NCBI GenBank assembly: GCA_020641055.1
Contig: CP067345.1
Location: 1,233,317-1,297,316 of the forward strand
DNA length: 64,000 nucleotides
Direction of reading: 5' to 3'
Source: Clostridioides sp. ES-S-0010-02
GTDB lineage: Bacteria > Bacillota > Clostridia > Peptostreptococcales > Peptostreptococcaceae
This document shows positions 1-8,892 of the stretch, in pieces. The notes beneath the pieces are model-generated. The model was not told the origin of the DNA. It worked only from the letters and a program-made list of their open reading frames with translations, and made no database searches. The position numbers and the translations under genes were made by a program. Position 1 is the stretch's first letter. Each line of letters starts with the position of its first letter.

Positions 1-425
1 GTAACTTAATGCCTTATATAACAAAAATAGCAGTGGGTAAATTAAAAGAACTAAGTGTATATGGAAATGATTATCCAACTCATGATGGGACTGGAGTTAG
101 AGATTATATACATGTATTAGATTTAGCTGCTGGTCATGTAAAGGCATTACAAAAATTAGAAGAAAATCCAGGACTTGTTGTTTACAATTTAGGAACTGGT
201 AAAGGATATAGTGTTCTTGATTTAGTTAAAGCATTTTCTAAAGCCAGTGGAAAAGAGATACCATACAAAATTGTTGGAAGAAGAGCTGGAGATGTAGCAA
301 TGTGTTATGCAGATTCATCAAAAGCAGAGAAAGAACTTGGATGGAAAGCTAAATATGAACTTGAAGAAATGTGCCAAGATTCTTGGAGATGGCAAAGTAT
401 GAATCCAAATGGATACGAAGCATAA
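1..425 (+). CDS. galE: UDP-glucose 4-epimerase, C-terminal part (5' end outside window)
   Basis: This is the C-terminal third of a short-chain-dehydrogenase-type UDP-glucose/UDP-galactose 4-epimerase. The open frame already runs through base 3, so the gene starts upstream of the window. The motif [15 protein letters not shown], the following [11 protein letters not shown] stretch and the terminal W(R/K)WQ..NP.GY segment are characteristic of bacterial GalE. The enzyme interconverts UDP-glucose and UDP-galactose in the cytoplasm and feeds cell-surface glycan synthesis. It precedes a cell-wall protein gene in the same direction, about 110 bases upstream. The catalytic SxxxYxxxK part is not visible because of the truncation. 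Confidence 0.93.
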   Translation, partial: NLMPYITKIAVGKLKELSVYGNDYPTHDGTGVRDYIHVLDLAAGHVKALQKLEENPGLVVYNLGTGKGYSVLDLVKAFSKASGKEIPYKIVGRRAGDVAMCYADSSKAEKELGWKAKYELEEMCQDSWRWQSMNPNGYEA

Positions 426-535
426 AATGTATATTAAAGGGGTAAATGTAACAAATTTGTAAATGCAAGATATTGGTAATTTTATGTTATAATTAGAGGC
501 GTGTAGTTATGTTTCTAAAAGAGGGGGAAGTTATA

Positions 536-2470
536 GTGAAAAAAAGTCTAAAAAAGTATTTAGTACTAGCAATGACTTTAGTTTTAGTATTTGCATGTGG
601 TGTACCAGAATCAAGTGCAGCCAGTAAACATGTAATTATAGTAAACTCAAGAAAAAATACTCTGGGATATTTTGTAAATAGCAAGCTTGTAAAAGAATTT
701 AAAGTTGCAACAGGGAAAAAAGGTTCAGAGACACCAACAGGGAAAACAAAGGTAGTTAACAAGATAAAAAATAGACCATATTATAAAGGAAATATACCTG
801 GAGGAAGCCCAAAAAATCCATTAGGAGATAGATGGATGGGATTAGCACTAAAAGGAACTTATGGAGATACATATGGGATACATGGAAATAATAATGAAAG
901 TTCTATAGGAAAACACATTTCTGGTGGATGTATAAGAATGCACAATAAAGAGGTTAGATGGTTATTTGACCAAGTTCCAGTAGGTTCAGATGTAATTATA
1001 GATTATAGTAATGACAGTTATACTAAAATAGCAGCAAAATATAAGATAAATTTAAACCAAACAGGATGGAAAACAGAAAATGGTAAGAAGTATTATGTAA
1101 AATCTGATGGAACATACCAAAAAAATAGTTGGTTAAAAGTAAATGGAAAAATGTATTATTTTGATGCTTCAGGAGTAATGCAAACAGGATGGAAGACAAT
1201 TAATAATAAAAAATATTACTTAGGAACTGATGGAGTAAGAGTATCTGGATGGAAGGTAATAGATGGAAAAACTTATTACTTTAATTCAGATGGAGTAATG
1301 CAAACAGGATGGCAAGAAAAAGATGGCAAGAAATACTATCTAGGAAATGATGGCTTATCAGTAGTAGGATGGCAAGAAATAGATGGTAATAAGTATTACT
1401 TTGATAAAACAGGAGTAATGCAAACAGGATGGCAGCAATTAGAAGGTAAATCTTACTATTTAGACAAAGAAGGTAAAATGCTAACAGGAACTCAAAAAAT
1501 AGATGGAAAAGATTATACTTTCAATGAAGATGGAACAATAAACCCTACATGGAACACAGTTATAGGAGCAAATAGATTTGATACAGCTAAAAAAATAAGT
1601 GAAGTTGGAAATTGGGGTGCTGATAGTTCAGATACTGTTGTATTAGTAAATGGAAATGCAATAGCAGATGGAATAACAGCAACACCTTTGGCAAGTAGTT
1701 ACAATGCAACAATATTACTTACTAATACAGATAAATTACCAACTGAAACTGTTGCAGAAATGAATTTATTAGCACCTAAAACAGTAATTTTAATAGGTGG
1801 AGAAAATGCAATAAGTTCTAAATTAGAGCAAGAAATAAAGAGTACTTTTAATGCAGAGACAAAGAGAATATCAGGTCAAGATAGATATCAAACTGCTGTA
1901 AGAATAGCTAATGAACTTGGAAACAGAGAAGAAATAAAGACAGCTTATATGGTTTCTGGAAATGGAGAGGCAGATGCTCTATCTGTAGCTTCTAAAGCTG
2001 GAGAAGAAAAACAACCTATAATACTAGTTAAGAAAGATGGAATTACAGAAGAATCTTATATTTGGCTAACAGAAAGAAAATTAGAAAATGCATATTTTAT
2101 AGGTGGACCAAATGCAATTAATGATTCAACAATAGCTAAGATGAATGAAATAACTACTGAAGATGTTTCAGGAAATAGAATATATGGAAATGACAGATTA
2201 GATACTAATGCTAAAGTTATAGAAAAATTCTATGGCGATACTGATTTACAATCTGTGTTAGTTAGCAAATCAGATGCTTTAGTAGATGCTTTATCAGCTG
2301 GACCATTAGCTGCAAAATTACACTCACCAATAGTTTTAATGGATAATTCAGGATTATCAGCAGAACAAAATAGAGTATTTGCAAATAAAAAAGTTGAAAC
2401 TCCTTATCAAATTGGAGGAGGAGTATCTTATATAGGTATGGATAAATTAATAGATATTCTTAGAAAATAA
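536..2470 (+). CDS. cwp22: Cell-wall-anchored L,D-transpeptidase (Cwp22/Ldt-Cd2 type)
   Basis: A secreted peptidoglycan cross-linking enzyme of about 644 residues. The start is taken as GTG 536 because a strong GAGGGGGA ribosome site lies at 521-528; an ATG nine codons earlier would sit upstream of that site. Residues 1-29 are a lysine-rich, hydrophobic signal peptide ending near SSAAS. A YkuD L,D-transpeptidase domain follows (about 30-165), with the HGN...S.G..ISGGCIRMHN signature and catalytic Cys at about residue 132. The usual SHGCIRM is here SGGCIRM. Residues about 175-336 hold seven toxin/choline-binding-like repeats (GW....GK.YYF...G.MQTGW). Residues about 344-644 are three CWB2 repeats (GxxRxxTA), the anchoring module of C. 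difficile Cwp proteins. The family makes 3-3 peptide cross-links, which dominate C. difficile peptidoglycan. A hairpin at 2499-2557 probably terminates it. Confidence 0.93.
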   Translation: MKKSLKKYLVLAMTLVLVFACGVPESSAASKHVIIVNSRKNTLGYFVNSKLVKEFKVATGKKGSETPTGKTKVVNKIKNRPYYKGNIPGGSPKNPLGDRWMGLALKGTYGDTYGIHGNNNESSIGKHISGGCIRMHNKEVRWLFDQVPVGSDVIIDYSNDSYTKIAAKYKINLNQTGWKTENGKKYYVKSDGTYQKNSWLKVNGKMYYFDASGVMQTGWKTINNKKYYLGTDGVRVSGWKVIDGKTYYFNSDGVMQTGWQEKDGKKYYLGNDGLSVVGWQEIDGNKYYFDKTGVMQTGWQQLEGKSYYLDKEGKMLTGTQKIDGKDYTFNEDGTINPTWNTVIGANRFDTAKKISEVGNWGADSSDTVVLVNGNAIADGITATPLASSYNATILLTNTDKLPTETVAEMNLLAPKTVILIGGENAISSKLEQEIKSTFNAETKRISGQDRYQTAVRIANELGNREEIKTAYMVSGNGEADALSVASKAGEEKQPIILVKKDGITEESYIWLTERKLENAYFIGGPNAINDSTIAKMNEITTEDVSGNRIYGNDRLDTNAKVIEKFYGDTDLQSVLVSKSDALVDALSAGPLAAKLHSPIVLMDNSGLSAEQNRVFANKKVETPYQIGGGVSYIGMDKLIDILRK

Positions 2471-2498
2471 TAAAACTATATAAATAATGTATAAAATG

Positions 2499-2557
2499 AA
2501 ATTGAGATGTAAAATTCAACAGCCTAAAGCTTTGATTGTTTATATCTCAATTTTTTT
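2499..2557 (+). terminator. Probable terminator after cwp22
   Basis: A ten-base inverted repeat (AAATTGAGAT at 2499-2508, ATCTCAATTT at 2544-2553) closes a 35-base loop and runs into a T tract. The loop is long, so it is likely but not certain. Confidence 0.65.
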
Positions 2558-2627
2558 ATTACAAAATTAAGTTTAAGTTATCTAAAAATCTTGGAATATT
2601 TTCAAAACTCATATAAAATAAATATAG

Positions 2628-3491
2628 GTGATATCATCATATGTTAAGAGGGTGAGTGAAATTATAAAGAAGAAGTATATAATGTTTATTGATGAAAGTG
2701 GGAGAGCTGATATAAATCATGAGGACCCATTTACATTAACAGGAGTAATTTTTGAATATAAATACGCAGTGAGTCAAGGTGATTATGTCTGTTGTTTAAG
2801 GAAAGAGATGGATGCATTTAAAGATTATTGCTTTGGAACTAGTAATATAGGAATACACTTGACTGATATATCCAGAAAGTCAAGAGCATTTGAAAGGTTT
2901 GATGATTCACAAATTAAGTTATTTTATGATGAATTACCTTTATTTCTATCTAAACTAGAGTGCACCATAATATCAGTAACAGTAGATAAGGCTAGATTAA
3001 AAAAATACTATGCACCTTCAAAGGAACCTTATGTTGTAGCTTTTATACATGTGCTTCAAAATTTCTATTCATTTGTAAATAATGAAAATGTAGAGTCTGC
3101 AAGAATCGTTATTGAATCAAGAGATGATGTTTCAAATTTAAAAGTACAAAAGGCATTTTTTGATGTTTTTAATAATGGAACAATATATTTAGATATAGAT
3201 GAAGAGTTAAGAGACAAGGTAAAAGGTTTTATAATTGCCAAAAAGGAAGATGTAGATTACAAAGAAGGTTTAGAAATAGCTGATATTCTATGTAATCCTC
3301 TTAGTAGAGCTAGAAGAGGATTAATAGAAGCAAATCCAAAATGTGTGCAATATGGAGAAAAAAATAAAATATTTAAATCTGTAAGAAGTAAAATATACAC
3401 TCCAACTAGTTTAAATGACATAAGAAATTGGGGTTTTAAAGAAGTTCCAATTGTAGAGCCTGTCGGACCATGGCTTGAAAAAATGAGATAG
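2628..3491 (+). CDS. DUF3800 domain protein
   Basis: A protein of about 287 residues whose N-terminal IMFIDESGRAD motif and later acidic positions (GLEIADILCNPLSR near the C-terminus) match DUF3800. That family has an RNase H-like fold, is often linked to mobile or defence loci, and its activity is not established. The start is uncertain. GTG 2628 gives the longest frame but has no convincing ribosome site. GTG 2652, eight codons later, is equally plausible, since the conserved core begins only at IMFIDESG. A four-codon ATG...TGA frame at 2641-2655, preceded by AGGTGA, ends on top of GTG 2652 and could couple translation. The gene stands alone; a consensus promoter for another transcript begins six bases after its stop. 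Confidence 0.75.
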   Translation: MISSYVKRVSEIIKKKYIMFIDESGRADINHEDPFTLTGVIFEYKYAVSQGDYVCCLRKEMDAFKDYCFGTSNIGIHLTDISRKSRAFERFDDSQIKLFYDELPLFLSKLECTIISVTVDKARLKKYYAPSKEPYVVAFIHVLQNFYSFVNNENVESARIVIESRDDVSNLKVQKAFFDVFNNGTIYLDIDEELRDKVKGFIIAKKEDVDYKEGLEIADILCNPLSRARRGLIEANPKCVQYGEKNKIFKSVRSKIYTPTSLNDIRNWGFKEVPIVEPVGPWLEKMR

Positions 3492-3496
3492 ATAGA

Positions 3497-3525
3497 TTGA
3501 CAAATTTTTAGAAAATTGATATAAT
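3497..3525 (+). promoter_or_regulatory. Consensus sigma-A promoter for a short RNA
   Basis: TTGACA at 3497-3502 and TATAAT at 3520-3525 are separated by exactly 17 bases, a perfect housekeeping promoter. It lies six bases after the DUF3800 stop and points into a region with no open frame, ending at a strong terminator about 110 bases on. Confidence 0.85.
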
Positions 3526-3531
3526 ATAAAT

Positions 3532-3645
3532 AACTTAGTTATTCAGGAATTGAAATACAGTTGCTGTTATATAACGCTTATTACTGAGACTCGGATGCCG
3601 ACTGTCAGTTAAGAATCTATACTTTTAGAAGTATAGATTTTTTTA
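3532..3645 (+). ncRNA. Candidate standalone small RNA (about 110 nt)
   Basis: The segment begins where the consensus promoter at 3497-3525 would initiate and ends in a perfect intrinsic terminator. The terminator has 11-base arms (AATCTATACTT 3614-3624, AAGTATAGATT 3629-3639), a four-base loop and six Ts. Upstream of it, bases 3584-3608 fold into a GC-richer hairpin of 11 positions with two mismatches and an ATG triloop. No convincing coding frame with a ribosome site is present, and the next gene (LysR) is convergent, so it is not a leader for a downstream gene. I do not recognise it as a known riboswitch or RNA class. A trans-acting regulator is an inference. Confidence 0.7.
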
Positions 3646-3661
3646 TTTTGGAAGAAACCCT

Positions 3662-3693
3662 AAAAAAGAGACTATTTAAAAATAACCTCTTTT
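3662..3693 (-). terminator. Terminator of the LysR gene
   Basis: Inverted repeat AAAAGAG...CTCTTTT with additional inner pairing. On the minus strand it is followed by a T run, just beyond the stop of the LysR gene at 3702. Confidence 0.65.
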
Positions 3694-3701
3694 ATTAATA
3701 C

Positions 3702-4583
3702 TTATAATTGAGCATTTTTAATGACAAAGTTTTTGAAATTTTTAATTGCAGGAGGCAAATATCTATCCTTTATAACTGCTAAGTAAAAATTTCTTTCCCA
3801 ACTTGGGTAAACAATTTGAATTACTTTTACTTTTGTAAACTTAAGCATAGGCATATTTGGTACTACAGCTATACCGAAATTTTTTGCAACTAATCCAGCA
3901 ACTACCTGGTCTTCTTCTACCTCATGAACTATGTTAGGTTGTTGATTTATTTTTTTAAACATGTCATCAATTATATATCTAAGTCCACTTCTTTGATTAA
4001 ATACTATTTGAGGATAAGGTATTGTCTCTTTTAAATCTATAGTATCTTTTGTAGCCAGTGGGTGGCTATATGGTACAATTAATACTAAATCTTGTTTGGA
4101 TACAGGTATAAATTCAATTCCCTTCTCTTTTTCAAGTTTTGAGCAAAAAGCAATATCGTATTTTCTTTCCTTAAGACCTTGGATAATATCAGTAGTTACA
4201 CCTGTATGAAATTTAAAGTCAATTGATTTATCAGGATTAGATTTTAAGAATCTATGAACCATATCAGGTATAAAGTCTGTACCAAGTGTTCTAAGGAAAG
4301 CTAAGTCAATTTGACCTTCACCAGTACCCGTTATCTTTAGTGACTTTACACTTGAGTCTAAGATTTCTAATGATTTTTCCACGTCTCTTAAAAATATTTT
4401 ACCATATTTAGTTAAAACTATATTTCTACCTTCCTTTTCAAATAGAGACACTCCAAGTTCACTTTCTAACAAAGAAATAGCATGACTCAAACTTGGTTGT
4501 GTTATAGATAAATTTTCTGCTGCTTTTGTATAGTGCTCTAAATGTGCCAATGTAACAAAATAGCGTAAGTGATATAAGTTCAA
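3702..4583 (-). CDS. LysR-family regulator of the shikimate/quinate-type cluster
   Basis: A 293-residue LysR-type regulator. The N-terminal winged helix-turn-helix (LRYFVTLAHLEHYTKAAENLSITQPSLSHAI) covers about residues 1-60, followed by the two-lobed effector domain. Start is a TTG at 4583 with AAAGGATG upstream. It is divergent from the cluster beginning at 4997, and a palindrome lies between them (4805-4826). By the usual LysR logic it probably activates that cluster in response to a pathway compound; a shikimate-type inducer would parallel the Listeria QuiR regulator. The inducer is inference. Confidence 0.88.
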   Translation of the reverse strand: MNLYHLRYFVTLAHLEHYTKAAENLSITQPSLSHAISLLESELGVSLFEKEGRNIVLTKYGKIFLRDVEKSLEILDSSVKSLKITGTGEGQIDLAFLRTLGTDFIPDMVHRFLKSNPDKSIDFKFHTGVTTDIIQGLKERKYDIAFCSKLEKEKGIEFIPVSKQDLVLIVPYSHPLATKDTIDLKETIPYPQIVFNQRSGLRYIIDDMFKKINQQPNIVHEVEEDQVVAGLVAKNFGIAVVPNMPMLKFTKVKVIQIVYPSWERNFYLAVIKDRYLPPAIKNFKNFVIKNAQL

Positions 4584-4804
4584 TTTTTGTTCATCCTTTC
4601 ATGAGTATCGTATTTTTTATTTGTATGTATTTAAAGAAGTTGACCTTAAAGAAGTTTTTCACATTTTTATTATATATGATTACAGCGTAATAATAAAAGC
4701 TTTTAAAGAAATTTATCGTTTTTTGTCTTAAATTTTAGATAGATAGAGTTAAGGTATATATTAATAAATTATATTATCAATAAAATCTATAAACAAAATC
4801 TATG

Positions 4805-4826
4805 AATTGATAGGAAATTATCAATT
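4805..4826. promoter_or_regulatory. Candidate LysR operator
   Basis: A perfect palindrome with eight-base arms (AATTGATA / TATCAATT) and a six-base spacer. It sits in the 413-base divergent intergenic region between the LysR gene and the shikimate-type cluster and contains the T-N11-A pattern expected of LysR boxes. Confidence 0.5.
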
Positions 4827-4996
4827 TGTTATTAATAAAGTCTCATGATACAATGAATTTATAAAATCTAGATAAAGATAAATCAAAAAAATATTTTTAT
4901 TTTTAAAGTAAAATAATGCTACTAGTAGAATAAATAAAAAAATAAAATCAAAAAAAAGATTAATTATAAAGAAATTAAAGGGGGCATATTTAAATT

Positions 4997-5845
4997 ATGA
5001 ATAATCAAAAAAATATTAACATTCCAATTACTATTAGTTCTTATACATTAGGCACAGAAGTTTCATTCCGTGATAGAGTGCGTATTGCAAAAGAAGCTGG
5101 ATTTGATGGCATCGGATTACGTGCTGAAAATTATGTGGATGCAAAAAACGCTGGAGTTACAGACGAAGAAATGCTTTCAATTCTTGATGAATATAATATG
5201 AAAGTTACAGAAGTAGAATATATAACTCAATGGGGGACTAAAGAGGATAGAACAGAAGCTCAACAAGAAAAAGAACAAAATGTTTATCATATGGCTCGTT
5301 TATTTAATGTTAAACATATAAACTGTGGTCTATTAGAAATGGTACCAGAAGAACAAATTATAACTGCATTAGGAGAATTATGTGATAGAGCAGGAGAACT
5401 TATTATAGGACTTGAGTTTATGCCATACAGCGGTGTGCCAGATTTAGCTACTGCTTGGCGTGTTGTAAAAGGATGTAACCGTGAAAATGCAATGCTTATA
5501 TTAGATACATGGCACTGGGCTAGAGCAAAACAAACAGTAGATGACCTTGCACCTGTTCCAGCAGAAAAGATAGTATCAATTCAAGTTTGTGATGTTTTAG
5601 AGACACCTTATGAAAAACTTAGAGATGAATCACTACATGACCGTGTAGCTCCAGGTGAAGGATATGGAAATACAGAAGAATTTGTAAAAATAATCAAAGA
5701 ACATAATATATCACCAGAAGTTATAGGTGTTGAAGTAATATCTGATTCTTTAGTAGCTAAAGGATTATCAACTACAGCTGAGACTGTATTTAAGGCAACT
5801 AAAAAAGTATTAGATAAAGCATGGCCAGAAGTATCTCCAAAATAA
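4997..5845 (+). CDS. Sugar phosphate isomerase/epimerase-fold protein, probable 3-dehydroshikimate dehydratase
   Basis: A 282-residue xylose-isomerase-like TIM-barrel protein (AP endonuclease family 2 fold). Candidate metal-binding segments are LEFMPY, LDTWHW and the RVAPGEG loop, where the acidic and histidine ligands normally sit. In quinate/shikimate catabolic clusters this fold supplies QuiC-type 3-dehydroshikimate dehydratase. Next to a shikimate dehydrogenase and shikimate kinase that is the best guess here, but the fold also covers many sugar and inositol isomerases. It is the first gene of the cluster, with a GGGGG ribosome site. Arginine is encoded mostly by CGT, unlike the AGA preference of the flanking genes. 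Confidence 0.8.
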   Translation: MNNQKNINIPITISSYTLGTEVSFRDRVRIAKEAGFDGIGLRAENYVDAKNAGVTDEEMLSILDEYNMKVTEVEYITQWGTKEDRTEAQQEKEQNVYHMARLFNVKHINCGLLEMVPEEQIITALGELCDRAGELIIGLEFMPYSGVPDLATAWRVVKGCNRENAMLILDTWHWARAKQTVDDLAPVPAEKIVSIQVCDVLETPYEKLRDESLHDRVAPGEGYGNTEEFVKIIKEHNISPEVIGVEVISDSLVAKGLSTTAETVFKATKKVLDKAWPEVSPK

Positions 5846-5927
5846 AAATAGACTTATTCGATATTAAAGTATATAAAGCATAAAAATATAAGAAAAAAAT
5901 ATAAAACTTGAAAGGAAGGAAAACCTT

Positions 5928-7850
5928 ATGAAGATTAGTTCTATGTTTACACCTATAAAAATTGGTTCAATGACAGTTCCAAACCGTTTTGTAGTTCCTC
6001 CTATGGGAAATAATTTCGCAAACACAGATGGTACTTTAAGTGAAACTTCTAAGGCTTATTATCTTGAACGTGCCTTAGGTGGTTTTGGATTAATAACTAT
6101 AGAATCTAGTGTTGTGGATAAGAAAGCTAAAGGAGGACCTCGTAAACCTTGTTTGTATGATGATAGCACAATAGATAGTTTTAAAAATGTAATAGATGCC
6201 TGTCATAATGCAGGTTCAAAAGTATCTATACAATTACAACATGCTGGTTCTGAGGGAAATGAAAAAATTGCAGGGTATCCTTTAAAAGCTGCTTCTGCAA
6301 TACCTGCGTCAAATGGACGTAATACACCATTAGCAATAACAACTGAAGAAATATATGAACTTATAGAATCTTATGGAGATGCTGCGTTACGTGCAAAAAA
6401 AGCTGGTGTAGATGCTGTTGAAGTTCACTGTGCTCATGGATATTTAGTTAGTAGCTTTATATCACCAAGGACAAATAAACGTGTAGATGAATTTGGTGGA
6501 TGTTTTGAAAATAGAATGAGATTACCTCGCCTTATAATTGAAAATATACGTAAAAAGGTAGGTAATTCTATAGCAATACTATGTCGTATAAATAGTACAG
6601 ATGATATTTTAGGTGGAATTGATGTACATGATAGTTCAGTAATCGCAGCTTATTTAGAAGATTGTGGAGTAGATGGACTTCATGTTTCACGTAGTATACA
6701 TATACATGATGAATATATGTGGGCTCCTACAGTTCTTCATGCTGGATTTAGTGCAGATTTAGTTACAGAAATAAAGAAATCTGTTAGTATACCAGTAATA
6801 ACTGTTGGTCGCTATACAGAGCCACAATTTGCTGAATTAATGGTTCGTCAAGGTAGATGTGATTTAGTAGCATTTGGTAGACAAAGTTTAGCTGACCCAA
6901 GTATGCCTAACAAAGCTAAAAATGGGAAGTTAGATGAAATGATACCATGTATTGCGTGTCTACAAGGTTGTGTGCCAAATATGTTCCAAGGTAAGCCTAT
7001 AGCTTGTCTTGCAAATCCGATATTAGGTCATGAATCTGAACTTAAACCAGCTGAAACTACAAAAGAAGTTCTTGTTGTTGGTGGTGGTGTTGGAGGTATG
7101 CTTGCAGCATGGGTATGTGCTGAGAGAGGGCATAAGGTAACTCTAGTTGAAAAATCTGAAATGCTTGGTGGTCAAATGCGTTTAGCTGCATATCCTCCAG
7201 GTAAAGGAGATATTACTAATTTAGTTCGTAGTTATATTTCAAAGTGCAATCAATATGGTGTAAAAATATACACTAATACAGAAGTTACAGTAGAGTTTAT
7301 AAAAGAAAAATCACCTGATGCAGTTATTGTAGCTACTGGTGCAACTCCACTTGTACTTCCTATACCAGGAATTAATGAATCAGGATTAATACATGCAGTG
7401 GATCTTCTTGATGGAAAAGAATCTTGTGGAAAGAAAGTTCTTGTTGTTGGTGGTGGAATGGTTGGTTGTGAAGTGGCAGCCTTCCTTGGTGAACAAGAAC
7501 ATGATGTTACTGTTATTGAATTAAGAGAACAAGTTGGTGCAGATGTAATTTCTGAACATCGTAAATTCCTTATGGATGATTTTGAAAGTTACAATATACA
7601 TACTGTTACTGGTGCTAAAGTTGCTAAATTCTATAACGATGGAGTTGACTATTCACTTGCAGATGGAACAGAAGATAATTTAAAAGGCTTCGATTCAGTA
7701 GTACTTGCTATGGGTTCTCGTAATTATGACCCATTAAGCGAAGAAGTAAAGAAATTTGTGAATGAAACTTATGTTGTTGGGGATGCAGTAAAGGCTCGTA
7801 GAGCATTGGATGCAACAAAAGAAGCTTTTGAAGTAGCATTAAATATATAG
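5928..7850 (+). CDS. FMN/Fe-S/FAD ene-reductase (2,4-dienoyl-CoA reductase / BaiCD-BaiH family)
   Basis: A 640-residue NADH:flavin oxidoreductase. Residues 1 to about 335 form an old-yellow-enzyme TIM barrel (MFTPIKIGSMTVPNRFVVPPM, then QLQHAG, then EVHCAHGYLVSSFISPRTN). A cysteine cluster CIACLQGC...C ligates a 4Fe-4S centre (about 343-362). The C-terminal half has two dinucleotide-binding motifs (VVGGGVGGMLAA and VVGGGMVGCEVAA). Relatives reduce activated C=C bonds in dienoyl-CoA, bile acid or cyclohexene substrates. In this cluster a cyclohexene carboxylate such as shikimate or dehydroshikimate is a plausible substrate, by inference. RBS GGAAGG precedes the ATG. Arginine codons are mostly CGT. 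Confidence 0.88.
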   Translation: MKISSMFTPIKIGSMTVPNRFVVPPMGNNFANTDGTLSETSKAYYLERALGGFGLITIESSVVDKKAKGGPRKPCLYDDSTIDSFKNVIDACHNAGSKVSIQLQHAGSEGNEKIAGYPLKAASAIPASNGRNTPLAITTEEIYELIESYGDAALRAKKAGVDAVEVHCAHGYLVSSFISPRTNKRVDEFGGCFENRMRLPRLIIENIRKKVGNSIAILCRINSTDDILGGIDVHDSSVIAAYLEDCGVDGLHVSRSIHIHDEYMWAPTVLHAGFSADLVTEIKKSVSIPVITVGRYTEPQFAELMVRQGRCDLVAFGRQSLADPSMPNKAKNGKLDEMIPCIACLQGCVPNMFQGKPIACLANPILGHESELKPAETTKEVLVVGGGVGGMLAAWVCAERGHKVTLVEKSEMLGGQMRLAAYPPGKGDITNLVRSYISKCNQYGVKIYTNTEVTVEFIKEKSPDAVIVATGATPLVLPIPGINESGLIHAVDLLDGKESCGKKVLVVGGGMVGCEVAAFLGEQEHDVTVIELREQVGADVISEHRKFLMDDFESYNIHTVTGAKVAKFYNDGVDYSLADGTEDNLKGFDSVVLAMGSRNYDPLSEEVKKFVNETYVVGDAVKARRALDATKEAFEVALNI

Positions 7851-7867
7851 TTGAAATTAAATAGATG

Positions 7868-7906
7868 TTTCTTTGCAAATAATTAAATAGATTATTTGCA
7901 AAGAAA
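7868..7906 (+). repeat. Perfect 15-base inverted repeat inside the operon
   Basis: Arms TTTCTTTGCAAATAA (7868-7882) and TTATTTGCAAAGAAA (7892-7906) flank a nine-base loop between the ene-reductase and shikimate dehydrogenase genes. No T tract follows, so a plain terminator is unlikely. It may stabilise or process the mRNA, or be a protein site. Confidence 0.8.
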
Positions 7907-7933
7907 TTGATGATATTGGGAGGATATAAAATT

Positions 7934-8797
7934 ATGGAAATTTCAGGAAGAACAGGGTTATTCGCATTAATAGGTACACCAGTGGGGCATTCTAAATCAC
8001 CACTAATGTATAATTATAGTTTTGAAAAATTAGATTTAGATTATAGATACTTAGCTTTTGATATTACTGTGGACAAGGTAAAAGATGCACTTTCAGCTAT
8101 AAAAACGTTCAACATAAAAGGAGCAAATGTAACAATGCCATGTAAAACTGCTGTTACAGAATATATGGATGAACTTTCTCCAGCTGCTCGTATAATTGGA
8201 GCATGTAATACAATTGTAAATGAAAATGGAAAGTTAATTGGACATATAACAGATGGTGTTGGTTATGTTCGTAATTTAAAAGAAAATGGAGTTGAAGTAA
8301 AGGGTAAAAAACTTACGATTATGGGTGCTGGTGGTGCGGCAACTGCTATACAAGTACAATGTGCATTAGATGGAGCAAGAGAAATATCTATTTTCAATGC
8401 TAAGGATGATTTTTATAAAAGAGCGGAACAAACAATTGAAAATATAAAGAAAGAAGTACCAGAATGTATTGTTAATTTATATGATTTAGCAGATACAGAA
8501 AAACTTTATGAAGAAGTATCATCAAGTGATATTTTGACAAATGCAACGCTTATTGGGATGAAACCTCATGATAATGAAACTAATATAAAAGATGTTAGTG
8601 TATTAAGAAAAGAGTTAGTTGTAACAGATGTTGTTTATAATCCAAATAAAACAAAAATGATTGAGGATGCTGAAGCTAATGGTTGTAAAGCTATTGGTGG
8701 ATTAGGAATGTTATTATATCAAGGAGCTGAGGCTTTTAATCTATACACTGGATTGGAAATGCCTGTAGAAGAAATTAAAGAATTATACTTTAAATAG
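7934..8797 (+). CDS. Shikimate/quinate dehydrogenase (AroE family)
   Basis: About 287 residues. ATG 7934 is chosen because GGGAGGAT lies just upstream; an in-frame ATG at 7907 would precede that site. The N-terminal substrate domain has the diagnostic GTPVGHSKSPLMYN and NVTMPCK motifs with the shikimate-binding lysine. The NAD(P) domain has GAGGAATA. The C-terminal GLGMLLYQGAEAFNLYTG helix is typical of AroE. The family oxidises shikimate or quinate, or reduces 3-dehydroshikimate. Placement in a regulated cluster with a transporter and ene-reductase suggests a catabolic paralogue, as in Listeria qui clusters, not the housekeeping aroE. Substrate preference cannot be read from the sequence. 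Confidence 0.87.
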   Translation: MEISGRTGLFALIGTPVGHSKSPLMYNYSFEKLDLDYRYLAFDITVDKVKDALSAIKTFNIKGANVTMPCKTAVTEYMDELSPAARIIGACNTIVNENGKLIGHITDGVGYVRNLKENGVEVKGKKLTIMGAGGAATAIQVQCALDGAREISIFNAKDDFYKRAEQTIENIKKEVPECIVNLYDLADTEKLYEEVSSSDILTNATLIGMKPHDNETNIKDVSVLRKELVVTDVVYNPNKTKMIEDAEANGCKAIGGLGMLLYQGAEAFNLYTGLEMPVEEIKELYFK

Positions 8798-8845
8798 ACG
8801 AAAAAATAATACTTTAATAATATAGAATATATATGTATCTCAATG

Positions 8846-8884
8846 TTTTGATATTACTTTACAAAATATTTTGATATTACTTTA
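8846..8884 (+). repeat. Direct repeat, two copies of 16 bases
   Basis: TTTTGATATTACTTTA occurs at 8846-8861 and again at 8869-8884, a 23-base period. It lies in the gap before the MFS gene, immediately upstream of a foldable segment. Confidence 0.75.
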
Positions 8885-8892
8885 TAAGTTGT

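Noticed and set aside
1060-1545. Tandem repeats in cwp22 considered as a CRISPR-like or mobile repeat
   Set aside because: They are degenerate coding repeats of the choline/toxin-binding type in register with the protein.
3584-3645. Two successive hairpins considered as a c-di-GMP or T-box riboswitch
   Set aside because: No conserved aptamer core is present and the downstream gene is convergent.
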